A DNA stretch of 64,000 nucleotides from Mycolicibacterium mucogenicum DSM 44124. GTDB lineage: Bacteria; Actinomycetota; Actinomycetes; Mycobacteriales; Mycobacteriaceae. Location: NCBI RefSeq assembly GCF_005670685.2, contig NZ_CP062008.1:4836001-4900000 (forward strand), in the 5' to 3' direction. Shown here one piece after another: positions 50,138 to 59,134 of this stretch (position 1 is its first letter; each line of letters begins with the position of its first letter). The notes under the pieces were generated by a model. It did no database searches and was not told the origin of the DNA. It saw nothing but the letters and a program-made list of their open reading frames with translations. Position numbers and translations under genes: made by a program.

Positions 50138-51013
50138 GTGGCCAGTCTTTCGCAGTGGATAGAGGGCGCCCGACCGCGCACCCTCCCGAATGCCGTCGCT
50201 CCCGTGCTGGCAGGCACCGGCGCCGCCGCGTGGGTCGGCGGTGAGGTGTGGTGGAAAGCGGCTCTGGCCCTTGTGGTTTCGATCTCGCTGATCATCGGCG
50301 TCAACTACGCCAACGACTACTCCGACGGCATCCGCGGCACCGATGACGACCGGTCCGGGCCGGTCCGCCTGGTCGGCGCCAAGTTGGCCTCCCCACAGGC
50401 GGTGCTGGCGGCGGCCGTGATCAGCCTGTCGATCGGCGCCGGTGCCGGCCTGGCGCTGGCCCTGGTCAGCCAGCCGTGGCTGATCGCCGTCGGCGCGGCG
50501 TGCATCGCCGGCGCCTGGCTCTACACCGGCGGCACCAACCCGTACGGCTATCGCGGGCTCGGCGAGGTCGCGGTGTTCGTGTTCTTCGGGCTGGTCGCTG
50601 TGCTCGGCACGCAGTACACGCAGGCCCTGCGGGTCGACTGGATCGGGCTCGTCCTCGCCATCGCAGTCGGGGCGCTGTCGTCGGCGGTATTGGTGGCCAA
50701 CAACCTTCGCGACATCCCGACCGATCAGGTGTCGGGCAAGATCACGCTGGCGGTGCGGCTCGGCGATGCCCGCACCCGAAAGCTGTTCCAGGTGCTGACG
50801 TTGCTGCCGTTCGTGCTGACCGCGGTCCTGACGCTCGCGACCCCGTGGTGCCTCGTCGGCTTCGCGGCGGCGCCGCTGGCGGTCCGCGCGGCCAAGCCGG
50901 TGCGCTCAGGCCTCGGCGGCCGCGAGCTGATCCCCGTGCTCAAGGACACCGGGCTGACGATGCTGGTGTGGTCCGCCCTGATCACCGCGGTGCTGGTGGC
51001 GATCAAGCCCTAG
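50138..51013 (+). CDS. menA: 1,4-Dihydroxy-2-naphthoate polyprenyltransferase MenA
   Basis: A 291-residue UbiA-family membrane prenyltransferase with about nine spans. The substrate motifs are [19 protein letters not shown] (~51-69, the first Asp-rich motif) and [28 protein letters not shown] (~186-213, the second). The N-terminal [24 protein letters not shown] is usual for MenA. It joins the polyprenyl tail to dihydroxynaphthoate. The start is GTG at 50138. It is convergent with a DUF4229 gene 13 bases downstream. It corresponds to Rv0534c. Confidence 0.95.
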   Translation: MASLSQWIEGARPRTLPNAVAPVLAGTGAAAWVGGEVWWKAALALVVSISLIIGVNYANDYSDGIRGTDDDRSGPVRLVGAKLASPQAVLAAAVISLSIGAGAGLALALVSQPWLIAVGAACIAGAWLYTGGTNPYGYRGLGEVAVFVFFGLVAVLGTQYTQALRVDWIGLVLAIAVGALSSAVLVANNLRDIPTDQVSGKITLAVRLGDARTRKLFQVLTLLPFVLTAVLTLATPWCLVGFAAAPLAVRAAKPVRSGLGGRELIPVLKDTGLTMLVWSALITAVLVAIKP

Positions 51014-51026
51014 CGACCGGGCGGCG

Positions 51027-51344
51027 TCAGTCGCCGGCGGAATCCTCGCCGTGCAGCCGGGCCTGCAACTGCTCGCGCTCGGCGCGGCGGCGCTCGTCGA
51101 CAGCGGCGATCCCGGCGGTGGCCCGGCGGCGCAGCGGAGCGAACAGCCAGATGCCCAGCGGCATGCCGAGAACCAGCGCGAACAGCAGCGCCACCATGGC
51201 CGGGAAATCACGGATACCCAGCAACGCGACGACACCGAAGATCGCGCCGGCAATCACCGCTACCAGCAGCAGCCGGGCGAGCGCGTAGAGAAAAACGTCG
51301 AGCAGCAAACGTGGCATGGACGGGGTAGCTGGCGCATCAGACAC
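51027..51344 (-). CDS. DUF4229 small membrane protein (Rv0531-like)
   Basis: 105 residues. Two adjacent membrane segments (~13-35 and ~47-70: LFLYALARLLLVAVIAGAIF-like, then MVALLFALVLGMPLGIWLF) are followed by an Arg-rich cytosolic helix (RRRATAGIAAVDERRRAEREQLQARL). Family known only as DUF4229. It is divergent from a 47-residue membrane protein gene by about 49 bases. Confidence 0.84.
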   Translation of the reverse strand: MSDAPATPSMPRLLLDVFLYALARLLLVAVIAGAIFGVVALLGIRDFPAMVALLFALVLGMPLGIWLFAPLRRRATAGIAAVDERRRAEREQLQARLHGEDSAGD

Positions 51345-51393
51345 CGCACGAGTTTACCGACGGACGCGTATATTCGAATAAAGGAGGTTTTAC

Positions 51394-51537
51394 GTGCAGT
51401 TCCTGCTCCTGATCACGCTGCTGGCACTGTTGGCCTACGTCGGCTGGCGTGCCACTCGCGCGACGGCCGCGCGGCCGACCACGCGTGTCATCGGCCCGGA
51501 CGACGATCCGGAATTCCTGCGCCGGCTCGGCTCGTAG
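51394..51537 (+). CDS. 47-residue single-span membrane protein (Rv0530A-like)
   Basis: A GTG at 51394 with an excellent AAAGGAGG site opens a frame of 47 codons ending in TAG at 51535-51537. The product has one membrane span (QFLLLITLLALLAYVGW, 2-18) followed by a basic then acidic tail (RATRATAARPTT, GPDDDPEFLRRLGS). A gene of this size, Rv0530A, is annotated at the same place in M. tuberculosis. Function unknown. It is convergent with the ParA-like gene, 7 bases away. Confidence 0.82.
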   Translation: MQFLLLITLLALLAYVGWRATRATAARPTTRVIGPDDDPEFLRRLGS

Positions 51538-51544
51538 CGACTCT

Positions 51545-52612
51545 CTACAGCGACAGCGGAAATCCGTCGGCGACTGCCACGGCCAATTCCAGCAACGCAT
51601 CCCTGGTGTCCGGCCGGAGCCGGTCCAGACTGATCTCGGCACCCTCCTCCAGGTGCGGATCGAACGGCACCACCTGCACGGCGCGGCACCGACGACCGAA
51701 ATGGTCGACCACCTTGCGCAGATCGACCTTGCCGGAGCGCGGACGCACCGCGTTGACCACCGCGACGGCGTTGCGCACCAGCTCCTGATGACCGTGGGCA
51801 TCGAGCCAGTCGAGGGTCGCCGCGGCGCTGCGTGCGCCGTCGACCGAGCCTGAGCTGATCACGACGAGCACGTCGGCATGCGCGAGCACCGCGCCCATCG
51901 CCGAATGCAGCATGCCGGTGCCGCAGTCCGTCAGCACCAGGCGGTAGTACGGCTCCAGCACCGCCAGCGTGCGGGCGTAATCCTCGGAGCTGAACGCCTC
52001 CGACACCGCCGGATCACTCTCCGACGCCAGCACCTCGAGCTGGCTCTCACCGCGCGAGGTGTAGTTGCGGACGTCGCTGTAGCTGGAGATGCCCTCGGCG
52101 TCCCGCAGGAGATGACGGACCGTCGCCGGCGTCTCCAGCGGCACCTTCTGGCTGAGCGTGCCGCGGTCCGGGTTGGCATCCACCGCGATGACGCGGTCGC
52201 CGCGGATCGACGCGAACGTCGCCCCCAGCGTCGCGGTGATGGTCGTCTTCCCGACGCCGCCCTTGAGGGACAGCACCGCGATCCGGTAGCAGTCCCGCAG
52301 CGGTCGGTTGATCTGTGCGGTCAACCGGTTGCGGTGCAGGGTCTTGGGGCTGTCGCCGGGATTGAGCAGGGTTCCGGTCGCGTAGTACAGCGCCTTGCGC
52401 CAGCCGGTCGACGGTGCGCGGCTCGGGCGGCTCAGCAGCGCGACCGTGGCGGGGTCCAGGCTCCGCGGCTTCGCGGGTGTCGGCGCCAGAACAGGTGTCA
52501 CCGCATGTGCGATGACGATGCGGGCCTCCGGCGCCGCGGTGGGCGTGGCGACAGCGACGGGATCAGCCGGGTCCTTGAACCGGCCCTGGGCGCGGAACGA
52601 GGTCAAACTCAA
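51545..52612 (-). CDS. ParA/MinD-like ATPase in the cytochrome c maturation operon (Rv0530-like)
   Basis: 355 residues. After a ~120-residue Pro/Ala-rich N-terminus comes a deviant Walker A, SLKGGVGKTT (~135-144), then VDANPDRGTLSQ (~163) and DCGTG (~246): a SIMIBI ATPase resembling the mycobacterial MinD/ParA proteins near ESX loci. No ParB or MinE partner is nearby. The likely start is TTG at 52612, overlapping the ccsA stop (TTGA); another TTG is two codons on. Its link to haem attachment is unexplained; it may position or regulate the membrane complex. Confidence 0.85.
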   Translation of the reverse strand: MSLTSFRAQGRFKDPADPVAVATPTAAPEARIVIAHAVTPVLAPTPAKPRSLDPATVALLSRPSRAPSTGWRKALYYATGTLLNPGDSPKTLHRNRLTAQINRPLRDCYRIAVLSLKGGVGKTTITATLGATFASIRGDRVIAVDANPDRGTLSQKVPLETPATVRHLLRDAEGISSYSDVRNYTSRGESQLEVLASESDPAVSEAFSSEDYARTLAVLEPYYRLVLTDCGTGMLHSAMGAVLAHADVLVVISSGSVDGARSAAATLDWLDAHGHQELVRNAVAVVNAVRPRSGKVDLRKVVDHFGRRCRAVQVVPFDPHLEEGAEISLDRLRPDTRDALLELAVAVADGFPLSL

Positions 52613-53601
52613 CCGACCCCTGCGTACGAGTGCAGGCCGACGGTCACCAGGTTGATGAAGAACAGGTTGAACACCATCGCGACGAAGCCGACGACGTTGA
52701 TCCACGCGGCCTTCTTGTCACGCCAGCCGGCGGTGGACCGGGCGTGCAGGTACGCGGCGTAGACGACCCAGGCGACGAACGACACCGTCTCCTTGGGGTC
52801 CCAACCCCAGTAACGGCCCCACGCCTCCTCGGCCCAGATGGCCCCGAAGATGACGCCGAACCCGAAGATCGGGAACGCGAAGATGGTGGTCCGGTAGGCG
52901 ATGCGGTCCAGGGTCTGGGCATCCGGCAGGCGCTCGATCATCCGGCCGAAACCGTTGTCCTGATGCGCCAGCGGCGACATCTTCAGCAGGAACAGGATGC
53001 TGGCGACACCGGCGACCAGGAAGACGCCGGAACCGAGGCTGACCACCGAGACGTGGATGGGCAGCCAGTACGACTGCAACGCGGGCATCACCGGCGCGGC
53101 ATTGGTGTACAGCCACTTCCCCGACACCGACAGCAGGATCAGCTCGGGCACCAGGACGAACACCCACAGCGCGCGGAACTGCGGCCTGCGCAGCACGACC
53201 GCGGCCGCGATCAACCCGCAGAAGCTGGTCAGATTGATGAACTCGTACATGTTGCCCCACGGCACGCGCGTGGTGGCCAGGCCGCGCAGCACGATGCACG
53301 CGAACAGCATCGCGATGCCGACGTACACGAGGGCCAGACCGACCCGGCCGATGCGCTCGTCCGTGGTGCGCGTGGGGTCCTCGACCACGACGCCCGGCGT
53401 CATGCTGTCGGCGCCCACAGCACTGCGGACCGCTGCCCCCACCATCTGCTCTTCGCGCGAGCGCTCATCGGCCTTGCGGCCGCGGCTGTACGCCAGCTCG
53501 ACCGCGAGCAGCAGCAGCGCACCGACCAGCACGACCACCGACGTGGTGAATGCCCAGTCCGAGTACCGGGCCAGGTCGATGTCGATGTGCTCTGTATTCA
53601 T
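52609..53601 (-). CDS. ccsA: Cytochrome c synthesis protein CcsA (CcsB/ResC type)
   Basis: A 330-residue membrane protein with about eight spans. The haem-handling tryptophan-rich motif is WAEEAWGRYWGWDPKETVSFVAWVVYAAYLH (in two halves, ~258-288), flanked by conserved histidines (LPIHVSVVSLGSG ~185, LHARS ~288 and the late VGLHSYAG). It works with ResB to export haem and attach it to apocytochrome c outside the membrane. The start overlaps the resB stop (ATGA). It corresponds to Rv0529. Confidence 0.94.
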   Translation of the reverse strand: MNTEHIDIDLARYSDWAFTTSVVVLVGALLLLAVELAYSRGRKADERSREEQMVGAAVRSAVGADSMTPGVVVEDPTRTTDERIGRVGLALVYVGIAMLFACIVLRGLATTRVPWGNMYEFINLTSFCGLIAAAVVLRRPQFRALWVFVLVPELILLSVSGKWLYTNAAPVMPALQSYWLPIHVSVVSLGSGVFLVAGVASILFLLKMSPLAHQDNGFGRMIERLPDAQTLDRIAYRTTIFAFPIFGFGVIFGAIWAEEAWGRYWGWDPKETVSFVAWVVYAAYLHARSTAGWRDKKAAWINVVGFVAMVFNLFFINLVTVGLHSYAGVG

Positions 53602-55205
53602 CGCTTGTCCTCAATCAACCGCTCTGTGAGCTTTTCGAACTCGTCGCCCCACCCCGAGTTGTCCGTGCGGGCCAGGCCGCCGAGCTCGACGTTGACGGTA
53701 CCCGGCCCGGCCGACACGATCCGAATCCAAACGCGGCGCCGGCGCACCACCAGCGACACCAACAGGCCGGCCATCATGGTCAGCGCGAACACCAGCACCC
53801 ACACCTGCGCCGGGTCGTGCGAAACCTGCACGTTGATGAACGGCACCGCGCCGTCGAACTTGATGACGGTGCCGTCGTCCAGCTTGGTCTGCTCGCCGGC
53901 CTTGAGGTTGACACGGGCCTGCTTGGTGAGCCGCTTCTGGTCGATCAGCCGGGGGTCGAGCGAGAACAGCGACTGCGGGCGGCCGCTGTCGAGCCCGGTG
54001 TCGCCGCGGTAGATGTCGATGGCGACGGCGGGCGCGTTCATCGCCGGGAAACTCGAGGACAGCAGCTTGCCGTCGAGCTCGGCGGTCGGTGCGAAAAGGC
54101 CCTGGATGGCGATCTGGTGCTTGCGCCGCTCGCGGTCGTCGGGGTAGCTGCCGCCCGGCGGGTCGATGCGCGCGACGCCCGACGACAGCAGCGTCAGCGC
54201 GTTCTCGGGCTTCCACTGCACCGTCGACGTGCGGGTCTGGCCGTTCGGGAACGTGACGGTGAAGGTCGGCGCGTAGCCGTGGCCCTGCAGGTAGATGCGC
54301 TCGCCGCCGATCCGCAGCGGGTGGTTGACCTCCAGCCGGTACGGCCGCCAGGTGCCGCTGACCAGGTCGGCGCCGTCCTGGTAATCGATGTTCGCGGCGA
54401 ACGCCGTGGCCTGCCCGCTCGGCAGGTACCGGGCGTCGAAGTCGTGGACCCGCAGGCAGCTGGGGTGCAGCGAGGTGCCGTCGACGACATTGCCGGCGCG
54501 GAACGAGTCGAACGCGGCCGGTGAGGCCGAGCAGAACCCCGGCCCGCCGTCGGCGATGACGATGACGTTGCCCTCGTAGCCGAACATCTTGCCGAACGCG
54601 ATGGCCACCAGCAGGCCCAGCAGCGAGAAGTGGAAGACGATGTTGCCGAACTCGCGCAGGTAGCCCTTCTCGGCCGAAATCTCGCGAGTGCCGTCGTCGA
54701 GCGTTCGGGTGGTCTGGCGCCAGCCCTTGAGCCGCCCCGCCATCCGGTCGGCGACGGCGTCCAGCTCACCCGGCACGGTGGCTTCGGCGTGCTTGGGCAG
54801 CCGCGCCAGGTTCCGCGGCGCGGGCACCGGCACGGCACGCAGGCTGCGGATGTGCTCGATCATGCGCGGCGTCAGGCAGCCCACGAGCGAGATGAACAGC
54901 AGCACGTAGATCGAGGTGAACCAGAAGCTCGAGAACACCGAGAAGGCCTGCACCTTGTCGAGCCACGGCCCGATCGTCGGGTGCTGCGCCAGGTATTCGT
55001 CGACCTTTCCGGCGTTGAGCGAACGCTGCGGTAGCAGCGCGCCCGGGATGGCGCCGAGGGCCAGCAGGAACAGCAGCACCAGGGCGGTGCCCATCGACGT
55101 CAGCGTCCGCCAGGTGTTGCGGAACAGTGCGACCACCCGAGAGATCGGGCCGGGGCGGCGGGTCTCGCCGCCCGACACGGCGTCGGGCGCGGAAACGTCG
55201 GTCAT
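53598..55205 (-). CDS. resB: Cytochrome c biogenesis protein ResB (Ccs1)
   Basis: 535 residues. Three membrane spans lie in the first ~230 ([65 protein letters not shown]). A large extracytoplasmic domain follows (~240-440, with [13 protein letters not shown] and [19 protein letters not shown]), then a final span ([20 protein letters not shown], ~465). It partners CcsA in haem ligation. The ATG at 55205 overlaps the ccdA stop; a longer frame to 55265 lies inside ccdA. It corresponds to Rv0528. Confidence 0.94.
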   Translation of the reverse strand: MTDVSAPDAVSGGETRRPGPISRVVALFRNTWRTLTSMGTALVLLFLLALGAIPGALLPQRSLNAGKVDEYLAQHPTIGPWLDKVQAFSVFSSFWFTSIYVLLFISLVGCLTPRMIEHIRSLRAVPVPAPRNLARLPKHAEATVPGELDAVADRMAGRLKGWRQTTRTLDDGTREISAEKGYLREFGNIVFHFSLLGLLVAIAFGKMFGYEGNVIVIADGGPGFCSASPAAFDSFRAGNVVDGTSLHPSCLRVHDFDARYLPSGQATAFAANIDYQDGADLVSGTWRPYRLEVNHPLRIGGERIYLQGHGYAPTFTVTFPNGQTRTSTVQWKPENALTLLSSGVARIDPPGGSYPDDRERRKHQIAIQGLFAPTAELDGKLLSSSFPAMNAPAVAIDIYRGDTGLDSGRPQSLFSLDPRLIDQKRLTKQARVNLKAGEQTKLDDGTVIKFDGAVPFINVQVSHDPAQVWVLVFALTMMAGLLVSLVVRRRRVWIRIVSAGPGTVNVELGGLARTDNSGWGDEFEKLTERLIEDKR

Positions 55206-55972
55206 ATCGGGAGCCTCACGTTGCTGACGAAGGCGTCGCGCACCCAGGACGTGAAGTCGTTCCACACGCCGGTGACCAGCGCGGTGCCGACGACGATCAG
55301 CAGCAGGCCACCGAAGATCTGGATGGCGCGGGTGTGCCGGCGCAGCCAGCCCAGGCCCTGCACGGCGCGGGCCGACCCGAAGGCCAAGAGCACGAACGGA
55401 ATTCCGAGACCCAGGCAGTACGCGATCACCAGCGCGATGCCGCGGGCGACGCTGGCACCGTCACTGGCCGAGGCCACCGCGATGACGCCCGTCAGCGTCG
55501 GCCCCAGGCACGGGGTCCAGCCCAGCCCGAACACCGCGCCCAGCAAGGGGGCGCCGACGACCGTCGACACCTGGCGCGGCGTGAACCGCACCTGACGCTG
55601 CAGGGCGGGCACCAGCCCGATGAACACCAGGCCCATCAGCACCGTGACGACGCCGCCGATGCGTTGCAGCAGAAGCTGATTGGCGATGAGGGTCGTGGTC
55701 AGACCGAGCACCGCGACCGCCCCCAGAAGGAACACCACGGTGAAGCCAGCGACGAACAACGCCGCCGCGCCGGCCACCCGCCAGCGGGCGGTGCGGACCT
55801 TGGTCGTCCCCTCCGCATCGTCGACACCGACCACCGCGGCCAGATACGACAGGTACCCGGGCACCAGCGGCACCACGCACGGCGAGGCGAAGGACACCAG
55901 CCCGGCCAGCACGCTCACCCCGAGGGCCACCAAAAGCGGTCCGGCGGCGGCGGTTTCGGCGAAGGAGGTCAT
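55202..55972 (-). CDS. ccdA: Thiol-disulfide transporter CcdA
   Basis: A 256-residue six-span membrane protein that carries reducing power across the membrane to keep apocytochrome cysteines reduced. The paired cysteines are in [20 protein letters not shown] (~26-45) and [14 protein letters not shown] (~150-163), the hallmark of CcdA/DsbD-beta proteins. Its ATG overlaps the stop of the TlpA-like gene (ATGA). It corresponds to Rv0527. Confidence 0.95.
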   Translation of the reverse strand: MTSFAETAAAGPLLVALGVSVLAGLVSFASPCVVPLVPGYLSYLAAVVGVDDAEGTTKVRTARWRVAGAAALFVAGFTVVFLLGAVAVLGLTTTLIANQLLLQRIGGVVTVLMGLVFIGLVPALQRQVRFTPRQVSTVVGAPLLGAVFGLGWTPCLGPTLTGVIAVASASDGASVARGIALVIAYCLGLGIPFVLLAFGSARAVQGLGWLRRHTRAIQIFGGLLLIVVGTALVTGVWNDFTSWVRDAFVSNVRLPI

Positions 55973-56580
55973 GCCTTGCCCTCTTTGGCGAGCCGCTCGA
56001 CGACAGGCTTGAGGTCGTCGGCCAGCAGTTCCCGCAGGAACACCGCGGCCACCCGGTGCTGACGGTCCAGCACCAGCGTCGACGGGATGACCGTCGTCGG
56101 GTACTTGCCGCCGAACGCGATCATGGTGCGCATCGCCGGGTCATAGATGGACGGGAACGTCACCTTGTGGTCGACGACGAAGTCGACGGCGGCCTGTCGG
56201 TTGTTGTCACGCACGTCGATGCCGAGGAACGCGACGCCCTGCGCCTTGGTCTGCTCGTACACCTTCTCGAGCTCGGCGATCTCCGAGCGGCACGGGCCAC
56301 ACCACTGACCCCAGACGTTGATCACCACGACCTGATCTGAAAAGTCATCCAGGGACAGGGTTTTCGACGGATCCGTGAGCGACGGGCCGCGCACCGCGCC
56401 CGGCTTGCCGCGGCTCGCCGGCGGGTCGTAGAAGATGTCGGTCTTGCCGCCCGGCGCCACGAACTCGAAGGTGCCGCCCTGCGCGACGGCGTCGTCACCG
56501 GTGGAGCAGCCGACGAGCAACACGGCCGTCGTCAGGACGGCCGCCATCACTGCCCCGGCACGGGCCACCAGCGAAGTCAC
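55969..56580 (-). CDS. TlpA/ResA-like thioredoxin lipoprotein
   Basis: 203 residues. The signal peptide with lipobox LLVGC (~18-22) anchors it outside. The thioredoxin-like domain has the active site WGQWCGPC (~98), [14 protein letters not shown] (~135) and the cis-proline strand [11 protein letters not shown] (~170). It should take electrons from CcdA and reduce apocytochrome c haem-site cysteines. The GTG at 56580 overlaps the preceding stop (GTGA). It corresponds to Rv0526. Confidence 0.93.
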   Translation of the reverse strand: MTSLVARAGAVMAAVLTTAVLLVGCSTGDDAVAQGGTFEFVAPGGKTDIFYDPPASRGKPGAVRGPSLTDPSKTLSLDDFSDQVVVINVWGQWCGPCRSEIAELEKVYEQTKAQGVAFLGIDVRDNNRQAAVDFVVDHKVTFPSIYDPAMRTMIAFGGKYPTTVIPSTLVLDRQHRVAAVFLRELLADDLKPVVERLAKEGKA

Positions 56581-57185
56581 TGTCCGGCCAGCTCCGAATA
56601 TCCCCAGCCGACCATCTGGTCGCCATGGAAGTAGAACGACGTCACCGACGCCAGGTTGCACATCCGCTTGGTCGGGAAGTGGTGCAGGTTCTTGCCGAGC
56701 ATGGCGCGACGCAGCGTCTCCACCGGCAGCTGATGGCTGACGCACACCGCCTCGTGCCCCATGCCCTTGACCCGCGCCCGGTCCACGGCGGCCGTCATGC
56801 GCGCCGCGATGTGCTTGTACGGCTCGCCCCACGACGGGGTCTTCGGGTCGCGCAGATGCCACCAATTGCGCGGGTCGCGCAGCGCGCCGTCACCCGGCGA
56901 GACCCGCTGTCCCTCAAACACATTCGTCGACTCGATGAGCTCGGGATCGGTGTCGATGGGCAGGCCGTGCCGGGCCGCGATGGGCGTCGCGGTCTCCTGC
57001 GCGCGCTCCAGCGGCGACGCGACGACGTAGACGATGTCGCGCTCGGCCAGCCAGCCGGCGACCGCCGCGGCCTGCGCCTGCCCACGCTCGGAGAGGTGGA
57101 AATCAGGCTTGCGGCCGTACAGGATCTTGTCGGGGTTGTGGACCTCGCCGTGACGCATCACGTGCACGATCGTCTTGTCGGTCAT
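56577..57185 (-). CDS. Histidine-phosphatase (phosphoglycerate-mutase-like) protein
   Basis: 202 residues. The phospho-accepting RHGE is in [12 protein letters not shown] (~7-18), with LSERGQAQA (~33), [14 protein letters not shown] (~58-71), the acid in [11 protein letters not shown] and the second histidine in CVSHQLPVE (~150). It is a phosphatase or mutase of unknown substrate. It lies between hemL and the thioredoxin in an unbroken chain of overlapping genes, as Rv0525 does. The ATG at 57185 is chosen from the overlap with hemL (ATGA). Confidence 0.9.
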   Translation of the reverse strand: MTDKTIVHVMRHGEVHNPDKILYGRKPDFHLSERGQAQAAAVAGWLAERDIVYVVASPLERAQETATPIAARHGLPIDTDPELIESTNVFEGQRVSPGDGALRDPRNWWHLRDPKTPSWGEPYKHIAARMTAAVDRARVKGMGHEAVCVSHQLPVETLRRAMLGKNLHHFPTKRMCNLASVTSFYFHGDQMVGWGYSELAGQ

Positions 57186-58486
57186 GCGGGCTCCTGAGCT
57201 TGGGCGGCGGCCTGCGCGGCGGCGGGCAGCGCGTCGGCGATCCGGTCGAACGCAGCGTCGTCGAGTGCGGCCGAGACGAACCAGGTTTCGAAGGCACTGC
57301 ACGGCGGGTAGACCCCGGCGTCCAGCAGGGCGTGGAAGAACGCCGGGTAGCGCCAGGTCTCGGTGGCCTTGGCCGATGCGAAGTCGGTGACGGGCGCATC
57401 GCCGAAGAACACCGTCAGGAAGTTCCCTGCGCGCGAAATGCGGTGCGCGACAGAGGCTTCGGTGAGCGCGCCGGTCAGCAGCCCGGACAGCCGGTCGGCG
57501 TTGACGTCGAGGGCGCGGTAGACGGCGTCGTCGGCGGCGCGCAGCGTGGCCAGACCCGCGGCCATCGCGACCGGGTTCCCGGACAGCGTCCCGGCCTGGT
57601 ACACCGGGCCGAGCGGAGCCAGCCGTTCCATCACCTCGGCGCGACCACCAAACGCGGCGGCGGGCAGGCCGCCGCTCATCACCTTGCCGAAGGTGAACAG
57701 GTCGGCATCGACCGGATCGAGGCCGTACCAGCCGCCACGGCTCACGCGGAAGCCCGTCATCACCTCGTCGATGATGAGCAGCGCGCCGTGCTCGGCGGTG
57801 ATCTGCCGCAGCGCGGCGTTGTAGCCCGCGGCCGGCGGGACGGTGCCCATGTTGCCGGGGCTGGCCTCGGTGATCACGCAGGCGATCTCATTGCCGGCCG
57901 CGGCGAACGCCTCACGGACTGCGTCGAGGTCGTTGTAGGGCAGCACGATGGTGTCGGCGGCGGCCGCCCCGGTGACGCCCGGCGAAGACGGCAGGCCCAG
58001 CGTCGCGACGCCGGAGCCGGCGTCGGCCAGCAGCGCGTCGCTGTGGCCGTGGTAGCAGCCGGAGAACTTGATGATCTTGGGCCGGCCGGTGAAGCCGCGG
58101 GCCAGCCGGATGGCGCTCATGGTGGCTTCGGTGCCGGAGTTCACGAAGCGGATGCGCTCGACGGGCGCGACGCGGTCGATGATCTCGCGCGCCAGCTCCG
58201 TCTCGGCGGGCGTCGGGGCGCCGAACGACAAGCCGTTGACCGCGGTGGTCTGCACGGCCTCGACCACGGCGGGGTGGGCGTGGCCCAGGATCATCGGGCC
58301 CCACGAGCACACCAGGTCGACGTACCGGTTGCCGTCGGCGTCGGTGAGCCAGTAGCCGTTGGCCGAGGTGATGAAGCGAGGGGTACCGCCGACCGAGCTG
58401 AAGGCCCGCACAGGCGAGTTGACCCCGCCGGGGATCACGGTCGACGCGTCGGCGAACAGTTTCGCGGAGACGTCGGTAGAGCGCAT
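57182..58486 (-). CDS. hemL: Glutamate-1-semialdehyde 2,1-aminomutase HemL
   Basis: A 434-residue PLP enzyme making 5-aminolevulinate, the haem precursor. Marks are [19 protein letters not shown] (~8-26), [17 protein letters not shown] (~112-128), [13 protein letters not shown] (~137-149), [15 protein letters not shown] (~235) and the PLP lysine in [19 protein letters not shown] (~262). It heads a seven-gene operon (hemL, mutase-like, TlpA-like, ccdA, resB, ccsA, ParA-like), linking haem synthesis to its attachment to cytochrome c. The start is ATG 58486; the frame is open to 58522. Confidence 0.96.
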   Translation of the reverse strand: MRSTDVSAKLFADASTVIPGGVNSPVRAFSSVGGTPRFITSANGYWLTDADGNRYVDLVCSWGPMILGHAHPAVVEAVQTTAVNGLSFGAPTPAETELAREIIDRVAPVERIRFVNSGTEATMSAIRLARGFTGRPKIIKFSGCYHGHSDALLADAGSGVATLGLPSSPGVTGAAAADTIVLPYNDLDAVREAFAAAGNEIACVITEASPGNMGTVPPAAGYNAALRQITAEHGALLIIDEVMTGFRVSRGGWYGLDPVDADLFTFGKVMSGGLPAAAFGGRAEVMERLAPLGPVYQAGTLSGNPVAMAAGLATLRAADDAVYRALDVNADRLSGLLTGALTEASVAHRISRAGNFLTVFFGDAPVTDFASAKATETWRYPAFFHALLDAGVYPPCSAFETWFVSAALDDAAFDRIADALPAAAQAAAQAQEPA

Positions 58487-58660
58487 GGCCACCAGTGTCC
58501 CAGCCGCGCGCGAATGGACCAACTACAGGGTGTAGGAGCTGGCTCACGTGGCGGCGGGAGGTCGCGCCAATCCCCGGCCGTGGGTAGGCCCACCAGACCT
58601 CACGAACCACATCCGTCACGTCCGCGCGGCTCTCCCCCGACACCTTCCGCCAGGAGTCGT

Positions 58661-58688
58661 CAACTTTCCTTGACGTCAAGGAAAGCTG
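58661..58688. terminator. Palindrome of the dispersed repeat family also at 9172
   Basis: CAACTTTCCTTGAC followed directly by its complement with one mismatch. The right flank (ACGGCT, then GATCGAA) is shared with the copy at 9172-9200. It follows the end of the DUF385 gene in the 245-bp gap before hemL; I see no other clear element in that gap. Confidence 0.65.
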
Positions 58689-58731
58689 ACGGCTTCGGAT
58701 CGAACATGTCCGGAGAGGCCCAGCACCCGCC

Positions 58732-59118
58732 CTAGTTCTGCGGCGTCAGCTTGAAGACCGGGTGGTCGGCGTCGTCGGGCAGCTCGCGCCAGTACTGCTC
58801 GACGACCTTGCCGGCCAGCGGCCGGTACGCCGCGATGATCGGCGCCCGGTCCGCGACCGGAATCTCGCTGGCCAGGTAGTTCGCCTTGCCGAGCGCCACC
58901 ACCGGGTTCTCCCGGACGTTCTTCACCCAGGCCGACTCACCGCGCGTCGACACCAGGTACTTCACCCCGTCCATCTCCGGTACGACGACCGGGATGCGCT
59001 GCGGCACATGGTTGGAGCTGCGGGTGACCGTCAGGGTCTGGCTCCCGCCGATGCCGGTCAGCCGCGCAATCGGGTTGAAGACATGGACGACGAACCACGG
59101 CGGCTTGAGGTAGGCCAT
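58732..59118 (-). CDS. DUF385/F420-type nitroreductase-family protein
   Basis: A 128-residue split-barrel protein: PWFVVHVFNPIARLTG (~7-22), LTVTRSSNHVPQRIPVVVPEMDGVKYLVSTRGESAWVKNVRENP (~29-72). The F420-contact loop has RSSNHVPQRIP instead of the usual GRKSGxxRxxP, so deazaflavin binding is less certain than for the other two DUF385 proteins here. It follows the class III aminotransferase gene by 16 bases and may be co-transcribed with it. Confidence 0.83.
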   Translation of the reverse strand: MAYLKPPWFVVHVFNPIARLTGIGGSQTLTVTRSSNHVPQRIPVVVPEMDGVKYLVSTRGESAWVKNVRENPVVALGKANYLASEIPVADRAPIIAAYRPLAGKVVEQYWRELPDDADHPVFKLTPQN

Positions 59119-59134
59119 GAGCCAAAGCGTATGG

